Assembly (NCBI GenBank): GCA_016207445.1
Contig: JACQPS010000134.1
Location: 1-14,636 of the forward strand
Reading direction: 5' to 3'
DNA length: 14,636 nucleotides
Source of the DNA: Gemmatimonadota bacterium
Lineage (GTDB): Bacteria; Gemmatimonadota; Gemmatimonadetes; Longimicrobiales; RSA9
Below the pieces are notes generated by a model that had not been told where the DNA came from, did no database searches, and worked only from the letters and a program-made list of their open reading frames with translations. Of this stretch, positions 7,177 to 12,917 are shown in pieces; position 1 is the first letter of the stretch, and every line of letters begins with the position of its first letter. Position numbers and translations under genes: made by a program.

Positions 7177-7668
7177 TTGCGACGCCCTGGCCGCGCGCTC
7201 CGCCGGCACCGCGCCGCGCTGGCCCTGGCCACGGCCCTGGCCACGGCCCTGGCCGCGGTGGCCGCCGGCGCCTGCGCCCCCCACGCCGCCACGCGCCGGG
7301 AGATCGTGGTCCCCGCGGATCCCCGCATGCCCGTGTTCTCAACGGTCGTGCGCGGCGGAGACCTGCTCTTCCTGTCGGGCGCGATCGGCGTGCGACCCGG
7401 TACGCTCCAGCTCGTCGAGGGCGGCATCGGCCCCGAGACGCGTCAGACGCTCGAGAACCTGCGCAGCGCGCTGCAGGCCGCGGGCGCCGACCTCGAGAGC
7501 GTGGTGAAGTGCACGGTTTTCCTGGCCGACATCGCCGACTACGCCGCCATGAACGCCGTCTACCGCGAATTCTTCCCGCAGGACCCGCCCGCCCGAGCGA
7601 CCACGGCCGGGAGCGGATTGGCGTTGGGCGCACGCGTCGAGATCGACTGCGTTGCCGTCGCGCCCTGA
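7177..7668 (+). CDS. Exported Rid-family (RidA/YjgF-like) protein
   Basis: This is a 163-residue Rid-fold protein. Residues 1-33 form an export signal: an Arg-rich n-region, an Ala/Leu core partly made of 12-bp tandem repeats, and VAAGAC ending at C33, a possible though imperfect lipobox. The Rid domain follows (about 52-163) with GDLLFLSGAIGV, TRQTLENLRSALQAAGADLE, VFLADIADYAAMNAVYREFF and DPPARATT. At the position of the catalytic arginine of E. coli RidA (R105), my alignment places G147, so imine deaminase activity is doubtful, as in the Arg-lacking Rid subfamilies. The TTG at 7177 is preferred over the TTG at 7171. It is next to a dehydratase whose reactive products RidA normally clears, but the signal would place this protein outside the cytoplasm. 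Confidence 0.85.
   Translation: MRRPGRALRRHRAALALATALATALAAVAAGACAPHAATRREIVVPADPRMPVFSTVVRGGDLLFLSGAIGVRPGTLQLVEGGIGPETRQTLENLRSALQAAGADLESVVKCTVFLADIADYAAMNAVYREFFPQDPPARATTAGSGLALGARVEIDCVAVAP
7222..7257 (+). repeat. 12-bp tandem repeat in the signal-peptide coding region
   Basis: GCCCTGGCCACG occurs twice in succession, followed by a third copy with one change (GCCCTGGCCGCG). It encodes repeated ALAT/ALAA units that make up the hydrophobic core of the export signal of the Rid-family protein. It is in frame and so could vary in copy number without breaking the gene. Confidence 0.9.
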
Positions 7669-7680
7669 GGCGCGAAATTT

Positions 7681-7816
7681 CACCGCAGAGAACGCGAAGC
7701 ACGCGGAGCAGATTCCGGATGTATGGGCACGGCCGGCGAACAAACGATATGAAATCTGTCGCCGCCCTGTCCTCGCTTCGGGAATCTGCTTTGCGCTCTT
7801 TGCGTTCTTTGCGGTG
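7681..7816. repeat. 9-bp-periodic inverted-repeat element, copy G2
   Basis: The arms 7681-7716 and 7781-7816 are inverted repeats of 36 nt matching at 30 positions, made of CGCAGAG / CGCGAAG 9-mers on the left and CTTTGCG 9-mers on the right. The core repeats the plan of copy G1: GGCGA-m-CAAAC, a stretch with ATGA, then TGTCGCYG and CCTG. Here the core stem CGGCGA/TCGCCG is perfect. It lies in the convergent 178-bp gap between the Rid and GMC genes, where the stem might incidentally terminate transcription. The remainder, 7817-7846, contains nothing I recognise. Confidence 0.88.
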
Positions 7817-7846
7817 AATAACTCACTGTGAGCCAACGAGTTCCGC

Positions 7847-9388
7847 TCACGCCCCCGCCCGTCCGTGCCGATCGTGCACGCCGGCCGCGATCCAGCGGGC
7901 CACGCCCATGATGGTGAGCGAAGGGTCCACCGAGACGGAGGTCGGGATCGCGGCGCCGTCCGCGACGTAGAGCCCGCGCACGCGGTGCGCCTCGCCGGTC
8001 GGCCGCGCGAACGCGCGGGCGGGATCCACGCCCAGCGGCGCAGTGCCCAGCAGATGGCTCCCCGCACAGAACTGCGCGTTGGGTTGGACGGAACGAAGCG
8101 TGATGCGCGCCCGGACCTCGGCTTCGTTGCGCACGACCGTGCCGTATACGTCCGGGATCCAGACCTCGTGCGCGCCCGCGGCCAGGAAGATGCGCGCCGC
8201 GTTCTGCAGGTAGTCCACGGCCTTGAGCGCGTCCACGCCGCGCACGCGGTACCAGCTCTTGCGCACGCCGTCCTCCAGGAACACGCGGCCGGGATTCTCT
8301 TCGTCGATCACGGACATGAGTGAGCCCAGCCGCCGGTACCGGCGCATACGCTCCGTGTGCGCCGCGCCGGTCTCGCTCAGGATCGCCCCGGTGATCCCGG
8401 GGGACTGGTGACTGCACAGCATGGTGTACCCGCCGCCGGCGTAGTCGCCGGCGCTGTGCTCGACCCGTCGGAAGTGGTGCACGGAGTAGGCGCAGGGGAT
8501 GCCGGTGACGTTGTCGATCTCGCGGGCGAAATCGGCGAAGATGAAGTAGTGGGGGTTGATGTACAGCCGTTCCCCGACGACGTCGTCCGCACCGAGATTC
8601 CGGAGCAGCAGCTCCGCCGTGCCGAGCGCGCCGCCCGCGAGCACCACCACGTCCGCATCCACGCGAAAGCGACCGCGCCCGCGACCCGCGCCCCGCTCCA
8701 GGAGCGAGCCTTCCACGCCGGTCACGCGCCCGTTCTCGATGCGCAGCCGCTCGACCAGCGCATCGCTGTAGACGCGGCCACCCGCGCGCGACACGCGCGG
8801 GATGCTCGTGATGAGCTGCGAGCTCTTCCGGTTGTACGCGCACCCGAACTGGGTCCAGCCGCAGCCGATGCAGTCGACGCGGGCGGTGGGAACCGCCCCG
8901 CCCACGATGCCCAGCGCCTCGCACCCCTGCCGCACCAGCCGGTTGTTCTCGTTGAACAGCGGCTCCTCGCAGATGTGGATGCCGAGCTCGCGCTCGAGCA
9001 CATCCCAGTGCGGGTTCAGCTCTGCCGGCGTCATCCAGTCGAGGCCCCAGCGCGTGCGCCACTGCTCGAGCCGGTCCGCGGGCGTGCGGAACGAATCGCC
9101 CCAGTAGTGCACGGTCGAGCCGCCCACCGCCTGCGCGTAGTTCAGGAGGACCGCGTTGTCGATGGTGGAATCGAGGCCGCGCCGGCCGTTGAAGTCGGCC
9201 ATGGCGTCTTCCTCGCGCTGCGTGAAGTCCTGCGCGCGCAGGAATGCGCCACGCTCCAGCATGACCACGTTCCAGCCGCGCTCGGCCAGGTAAGCGGCCA
9301 CCGTGCCGCCGCCCGCGCCCGTGCCGATCACGACCGCGTCCGCCCGGTCACTTACCTCTGAGGTGATGCGATCGCCTTGGATGATCAT
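7847..9388 (-). CDS. GMC-family FAD-dependent oxidoreductase (gluconate 2-dehydrogenase large-subunit type)
   Basis: This is a 513-residue flavoprotein dehydrogenase oxidising an alcohol or sugar-type substrate; the substrate is unknown. The Rossmann FAD motif VVIGTGAGGGTVAAYLAERG is at 19-38. A cysteine cluster C173-x2-C176-x6-C183, typical of the gluconate-dehydrogenase/membrane-associated branch, follows. The C-terminal GMC signature has the active-site histidine H445 in GSHLLGTAPLG, then GLYVADGAAIPTS and VDPSLTIMG, where D488 replaces the asparagine usual in GMC enzymes. It has no signal peptide of its own. The upstream gene encodes a Tat-exported small subunit, so export as a complex is likely (known for this enzyme type; inferred here). 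The ATG at 9388 is preceded immediately by repeat array B and has no Shine-Dalgarno. Confidence 0.93.
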   Translation of the reverse strand: MIIQGDRITSEVSDRADAVVIGTGAGGGTVAAYLAERGWNVVMLERGAFLRAQDFTQREEDAMADFNGRRGLDSTIDNAVLLNYAQAVGGSTVHYWGDSFRTPADRLEQWRTRWGLDWMTPAELNPHWDVLERELGIHICEEPLFNENNRLVRQGCEALGIVGGAVPTARVDCIGCGWTQFGCAYNRKSSQLITSIPRVSRAGGRVYSDALVERLRIENGRVTGVEGSLLERGAGRGRGRFRVDADVVVLAGGALGTAELLLRNLGADDVVGERLYINPHYFIFADFAREIDNVTGIPCAYSVHHFRRVEHSAGDYAGGGYTMLCSHQSPGITGAILSETGAAHTERMRRYRRLGSLMSVIDEENPGRVFLEDGVRKSWYRVRGVDALKAVDYLQNAARIFLAAGAHEVWIPDVYGTVVRNEAEVRARITLRSVQPNAQFCAGSHLLGTAPLGVDPARAFARPTGEAHRVRGLYVADGAAIPTSVSVDPSLTIMGVARWIAAGVHDRHGRAGA

Positions 9389-9395
9389 GTGTGAG

Positions 9396-9483
9396 TTTAC
9401 AGTTCACAGTTGACAGTTCACAGTCGACAGTAAACCAGGGGCGGGGGGCGGACTGTCAACTGTCGACTGTCAACTGTCAACTG
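9396..9483. repeat. 7-bp-unit inverted-repeat array B
   Basis: Heptamers of AGTTCAC/AGTTGAC (9396-9431) face heptamers of ACTGTCA/ACTGTCG (9452-9483). Segments 9407-9431 and 9459-9483 pair with 24 of 25 positions matching. The loop is G-rich on the plus strand (C-rich on the minus strand), the opposite polarity to arrays C-E, so this copy is probably inverted relative to them. It lies between two co-directional genes, supplies the stop of the upstream one and abuts the start of the downstream one. Confidence 0.93.
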
Positions 9484-10076
9484 ATTTCCCCGAAATCCAC
9501 GGGATACGCCGGAATCTGTGCTCGCTCCGGCCACGGCCCCGGAAACCCGGTCAATGCCCGCGTCGCATTCTCACTGTAGGCGAAGAAAAAGACGAACGCC
9601 TTCAACGCCTGGAACGCGGCGCGCCGCAGATTGAACCGGCTGCGCGCCCACCCCTCCAGGTAGCTCAGTCGCGCCGGCACGGAAAGGTCGGTGAAGCGCC
9701 GCAGCCGCCCACTCAGGAACGTCAGGTGCTCGACCAGCCCGAGCACGGTCTTCATGTCGGCACGCACGGGATCGCCGATCAGCGCCAGCTCGGAATCGAT
9801 GGTCGCCGCCACGCGTGCCGGCGGCACCGGCACATCGGCCAGCAGCGCCTCCGCCGCCGCGCGCAGAGCCGCGTACTCCTTTTCGCTGAGCGCGCGCAGC
9901 GTGACGCCATCGCTTCGGGCCTGCGGGTAATCGGCGGCGCAGCCCGCGGGCAAGAGAGATGCGAGCGCGATGGCCGCACTGCCGCCGGCGGCGCGGCGCA
10001 GGAATCCACGACGATCGAGCGCGGCCGCTCCGGCCGCGAGGCCCGCTGGGTTGGCTTCGACGCTTCGGTCGTTCAT
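9477..10076 (-). CDS. Gluconate 2-dehydrogenase subunit 3-like protein with Tat signal
   Basis: This is a 199-residue protein resembling the gamma (subunit 3) family of membrane-bound gluconate/sugar dehydrogenases, the partner that carries the GMC flavoprotein across the membrane. A twin-arginine motif RRGFLR (22-27) is followed by a hydrophobic stretch and LLPAGC (C46), so Tat export with possible lipidation is likely. The mature part is helical: LSEKEYAALRAAAEALL, then LGLVEHLTFLSGRLRRF, SYLEGWARSRFNLRRAAFQA and YSENATRALTGFPGPW, the last typical of the family. The ATG at 10076 leaves a normal-length Tat n-region; the frame extends upstream only through repeat sequence. The stop (AGT TGA) is inside repeat array B. 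It precedes the GMC gene by an 88-bp gap and should form a complex with its product. Confidence 0.88.
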   Translation of the reverse strand: MNDRSVEANPAGLAAGAAALDRRGFLRRAAGGSAAIALASLLPAGCAADYPQARSDGVTLRALSEKEYAALRAAAEALLADVPVPPARVAATIDSELALIGDPVRADMKTVLGLVEHLTFLSGRLRRFTDLSVPARLSYLEGWARSRFNLRRAAFQALKAFVFFFAYSENATRALTGFPGPWPERAQIPAYPVDFGEIS

Positions 10077-10157
10077 CGGGCGAGAATAGGCATGAACGGT
10101 GGCGAAACCTAGAGAGCGCGAGCTCCCGAAACAAGCCGCCCGAGCCGAGCGGCAGGT

Positions 10158-10217
10158 CAGTTGACAGTCCAGCCGCCGTCCCACTGTCGACTGTAAACTG
10201 TCGACTGTAAACTCGCC
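10158..10217 (+). repeat. 7-bp-unit element C (about 58-bp directional subtype)
   Basis: CAGTTGACAGT (10158-10168), then a loop ending in CCGCCGTCCC, then ACTGTCGACTGTAA duplicated exactly as a 14-mer and ending in AAACTCG. The short left arm pairs with 10183-10193 at 10 of 11 positions. Elements C, D and E share left arm, loop and right arm in the same order and orientation. Confidence 0.88.
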
Positions 10218-10231
10218 GTTCGGGGCGATTC

Positions 10232-10260
10232 TTGTCCCGTGGCCGCCTTGGCCGTACCTT
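10232..10260 (+). promoter_or_regulatory. Candidate promoter for the MDR/alpha-oxoamine synthase operon
   Basis: TTGTCC (10232-10237) and TACCTT (10255-10260) are 17 bp apart between the two hairpins C and D. The match to a sigma-70 promoter is weak, especially at -10. It is offered only because it lies in the non-repeat part of the 290-bp divergent gap upstream of the operon. The rest of that gap (10077-10157) holds nothing recognisable. Confidence 0.2.
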
Positions 10261-10282
10261 GGCCAGACATTTTCCTGCACAC

Positions 10283-10338
10283 CAGTTGACAGCCCCCCGC
10301 CGTCCCACTGTCAACTGTAGACTGTCAACCGCAAACTC
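10283..10338 (+). repeat. 7-bp-unit element D (about 58-bp directional subtype)
   Basis: CAGTTGACAG (10283-10292), a loop CCCCCCGCCGTCCC, then ACTGTCAACTGTAGACTGTC and a decayed tail ending AAACTCGG. The 10-bp stem 10283-10292/10308-10317 is perfect. It repeats the plan of element C 125 bp upstream, in the same orientation, and ends 28 nt before the MDR start codon. Confidence 0.86.
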
Positions 10339-10353
10339 GGTTTTCCCGTCCCC

Positions 10354-10359
10354 GAGGAG
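10354..10359 (+). promoter_or_regulatory. Ribosome binding site fixing a TTG start for the MDR gene
   Basis: GAGGAG lies 7 nt upstream of the TTG at 10367. It supports that start over the earlier in-frame start at 10232, whose translation would run through repeat element D. Confidence 0.7.
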
Positions 10360-10366
10360 CCGCGGC

Positions 10367-11581
10367 TTGCGCGCGATTCGGTTCCATTACCGGCCGCTAC
10401 GTTACCTCTGGACGCGCTGGGCGGCCCGGCGGCGTCCCTCCGCCGCGCTCGGCCGGCTCGGGTGCGTCGCGCTGGACGACGTCGAACCGCCGCCGCTCCC
10501 CGGCCCCGACTGGGTTCGCGTCCAGACCACGCTCAGCGGGATCTGCGGCAGCGACCTGTCCGCCGTGACCGCGCATGACTCCTTCACGCTCGAGCCGTTC
10601 GGCGCCTACCCCTTCACGCTCGGCCACGAGAACGTAGGTCGCATCGTGGAGAGCGGCGGCGAGGCGGATGGCTGGACGCCGGGAACAGCGGTCATCGTCA
10701 ACCCGATGCTCGCGTGCCGCCAGCGCGGGCTCGAGCCGCCGTGCGCGCCCTGCACGCGCGGCGAGTACGGTCTCTGCAGGCGCACGACCGACGGCGCGGT
10801 CGGGACCGGGCCCATGATCGGCTACTGCCCGCGCGTGGGCGGCGGCTGGGCCCGCTTCTTCGTCGCGCACCGGACGCAGCTGCACGCGTGCGACGGCCTC
10901 TCCGCGGAAGCGGCCGTGCTGACCGACCCCTTCGCCTCCGCGCTCCGCCCCGTCCTGCTCCACCCGCCGGCTCCCGACGACGTCGCGCTCGTCATCGGCG
11001 CCGGCACGATCGGCGCACTCACCGTGCGCGCCCTGCGCCTGACCGGCTGGCGCGGCACCATCGCCGCGCTCGGCCGCTACCCGTTCCAGCTCGAGATCGC
11101 CGAGCGCGCCGGCGCCGATGTCGTGTTCGCCCGCACCGACGACGCGTATCATTGGGCCGCCGGGCTGCCGGACGCCCGCAGCTACCGCCCCACGCTCGCG
11201 CCCCGCTTCGTCGAGGGCGGGCCATCGCTCATCTTCGACACCGTCGGCAGGCGCGCCTCGGCCACCGCCGCGCTCGCACTCGCCCGCGAAGGCGGGCGCA
11301 TCGTGCTGGTCGGCGCAGCCGCGCGCCTGTCCGCCGACTGGACGCGGCTCTGGTACCGCCAGCTCACGCTTTCCGGCGTATTCGCCTATGGCCTCGCCCC
11401 GTTCGAGGGGAAAAAGCAGGATATCTATGACAGCGCGCTCCGGCTCATGCAGCAGCACGACCTGCCGGCCCTGGGCTTGTTGACTCACGTCTTCGCACTG
11501 GAGGATTACCGTGCCGCACTCGCAGCCGCGCTCGACAAGAACGGCCACCGCTCCGTCAAGGTCGCCTTCCGGCCCGACTGA
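10367..11581 (+). CDS. Zinc-dependent medium-chain dehydrogenase (MDR superfamily)
   Basis: This is a 404-residue alcohol/polyol-type dehydrogenase of the MDR superfamily. Catalytic zinc ligands are C60 (GICGSDL) and H87/E88 (LGHENVG), with an acidic residue in TDPFASAL (about 187) in the later position. Structural zinc is supported by four cysteines, C117, C126, C129 and C137, with an enlarged first spacing (CRQRGLEPPC). The NAD(P) Rossmann loop is GAGTIG (211-216). The N-terminus has an extra basic, Trp/Arg-rich stretch (residues 3-30) not usual in the family. TTG 10367 is chosen for its GAGGAG. The 3' end overlaps the next gene by 71 nt, so the two are co-translated. Gene order resembles tdh-kbl, but the sequence is not a close threonine dehydrogenase. 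Substrate unknown; reduction or oxidation of the partner's amino-ketone product is plausible. Confidence 0.88.
   Translation: MRAIRFHYRPLRYLWTRWAARRRPSAALGRLGCVALDDVEPPPLPGPDWVRVQTTLSGICGSDLSAVTAHDSFTLEPFGAYPFTLGHENVGRIVESGGEADGWTPGTAVIVNPMLACRQRGLEPPCAPCTRGEYGLCRRTTDGAVGTGPMIGYCPRVGGGWARFFVAHRTQLHACDGLSAEAAVLTDPFASALRPVLLHPPAPDDVALVIGAGTIGALTVRALRLTGWRGTIAALGRYPFQLEIAERAGADVVFARTDDAYHWAAGLPDARSYRPTLAPRFVEGGPSLIFDTVGRRASATAALALAREGGRIVLVGAAARLSADWTRLWYRQLTLSGVFAYGLAPFEGKKQDIYDSALRLMQQHDLPALGLLTHVFALEDYRAALAAALDKNGHRSVKVAFRPD
11500..11504 (+). promoter_or_regulatory. Ribosome binding site inside the MDR gene for the alpha-oxoamine synthase
   Basis: GGAGG with a 6-nt spacer before the GTG at 11511. 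It lies within the MDR coding sequence and fixes a start that overlaps that gene by 71 nt. Confidence 0.75.
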
Positions 11582-12857
11582 AGCGCTCGAGCAGTACACG
11601 CGCGACCCGTTCGGCGGCTTTTTCGAGGACACGACCGTCGACGAACTGATCGAGCCCGGCTCGCTGCTGGATGTGCCGGCGGCGCGGCGCTGGTTCGAGC
11701 TGTTCCTCAACGGCCTGCCCACCAGCCTGTATACGTACCAGCTGCCGCTGGGGCAGGCGTCCGGGCCCGAGAGCCGCGCGCTGGGCACGGCGATCACGAT
11801 GTTCTCGTCCTACAGCTACCTCGGGCTGATCGGGCACCCCCGTCTCGCGATCGCGGTGAAGGAGGCGGTCGAGCGCTACGGCACCTCGACCGGCGGCGTG
11901 CGCTTGCTCACGGGCACGCTCGAGCTGCACCTCGAGCTGGAGCACGAGCTCGCGAAGTTCCTGGGTGTCGACGCCGCGGCCATTTTCGGCTCGGGGTACG
12001 ACGCCAATATCGCGGCCATCACGTCTCTGTTCGGGCCGAACGATGTGGCGTTGCTGGACCAGTACGCGCACCAGAGCATCCACGACGGCGTGCGCATGGC
12101 GGGTTGCGAGGTCCGGCGCTTCAAGCACAACGACATGCAGGACCTGGAGCGGCGGCTGCGCCAGGCCAAGAACCGCGGAGCGAGCCGCATCCTCGTCGCC
12201 GTCGACTCCGTCTTCAGCATGGATGGCGACCAGGCCCCGCTCGCGGACATTATCGAGCTGAAGCGCCGCTACGGCGCGTTCCTGCTGGTGGACGAGGCGC
12301 ACTCGATCGGCGCGATCGGACGGAACGGCCGCGGCATCTGCGAGGAGCAGGGCATCGACCCCGCCGAGGTGGACGTCTTCACCGGCTCGCTGTCCAAGGC
12401 CATCCCGTCCTCGGGCGGGTTCGTGGCCGGCTCCCCGGGTCTCAAAATCTTTATCCAGCACGGCTCGGCACCGTACATCTTCTCGGCCGCCATGACGCCG
12501 GCCAACGCCGCAGCCGCGCTGGAGGCGCTGCGCATCCTGCGCGACGAGCCGCAGCACATCGAACGCCTGCGCCAGAACGCGCGTGCGCTGAAGGATGGGC
12601 TCGCAAAGCTCGGGCTCGAGACGGGCGCTTCCTCGACCGCCATCGTGCCGCTCCTGCTGGGCGACGAATGGCGCGCCTACCGCTGGGCACGGCACGTGCT
12701 CGAGCGGCGCATCTTCGTGTCCGCGGTCACGTTCCCGGCCGTATCGCCCGGACAGGCCCGGCTGCGGCTGTGCGCCACCGCCGCGCACCGCCCCGAGCAT
12801 TTCCAGCGCCTTTTCGCGGCGCTGGCGGAGTGCAAAGCGATGGAAGTCGACAGTTGA
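11511..12857 (+). CDS. PLP-dependent alpha-oxoamine synthase (serine palmitoyltransferase/KBL-like)
   Basis: This is a 448-residue enzyme of the alpha-oxoamine synthase family, which condenses an amino acid with an acyl-CoA (or acyl-ACP) to a 2-amino-ketone with loss of CO2. Key residues: H187 (QYAHQSIHDG), the PLP ring contact D261 with H264 in VDEAHSIGAIG, and the PLP lysine K296 in GSLSKAIPSSGG. SYLGLIGHPRL and YGTSTGGVRLLTGTLELHLE are the family substrate-site segments. The RGICEEQGIDPAEVD stretch is closest in style to serine palmitoyltransferases. An N-terminal extension of about 90 residues precedes the core. GTG 11511 has a strong GGAGG and overlaps the MDR gene. The last residues VDS and the stop come from repeat element E. 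Sphingolipid-type or other lipid synthesis is an inference; KBL or biotin KAPA synthase are alternatives. Confidence 0.87.
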   Translation: MPHSQPRSTRTATAPSRSPSGPTEALEQYTRDPFGGFFEDTTVDELIEPGSLLDVPAARRWFELFLNGLPTSLYTYQLPLGQASGPESRALGTAITMFSSYSYLGLIGHPRLAIAVKEAVERYGTSTGGVRLLTGTLELHLELEHELAKFLGVDAAAIFGSGYDANIAAITSLFGPNDVALLDQYAHQSIHDGVRMAGCEVRRFKHNDMQDLERRLRQAKNRGASRILVAVDSVFSMDGDQAPLADIIELKRRYGAFLLVDEAHSIGAIGRNGRGICEEQGIDPAEVDVFTGSLSKAIPSSGGFVAGSPGLKIFIQHGSAPYIFSAAMTPANAAAALEALRILRDEPQHIERLRQNARALKDGLAKLGLETGASSTAIVPLLLGDEWRAYRWARHVLERRIFVSAVTFPAVSPGQARLRLCATAAHRPEHFQRLFAALAECKAMEVDS

Positions 12858-12913
12858 CAGTTGACAGTCTGCCCGCTGTCCCACTGTCAACTGTAAACTG
12901 TCGACTGTGAACT
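12846..12913 (+). repeat. 7-bp-unit inverted-repeat element E
   Basis: Arms 12846-12868 and 12883-12905 pair with 22 of 23 positions matching around a 14-nt loop ending in GCTGTCCC. It belongs to the same directional subtype as C and D, with a longer left arm. It fills the 60-bp gap between two convergent genes and supplies the stop codon of the plus-strand one. The hairpin could act as a bidirectional terminator, but no T-tract follows on either strand. Confidence 0.93.
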
Positions 12914-12917
12914 GGCT

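Noticed and set aside
10367..12857. Direct assignment of the pair as tdh-kbl (threonine to glycine)
   Set aside because: Gene order is similar, but the MDR protein lacks the typical Tdh N-terminal pattern and the synthase has a long N-terminal extension and SPT-like segments; the assignment would be over-specific.
12846..12913. Ordinary intrinsic terminator between convergent genes
   Set aside because: The stem is strong, but no T-tract follows on either strand, and the same element occurs in divergent promoter regions, so I list it as a repeat that may only incidentally terminate.
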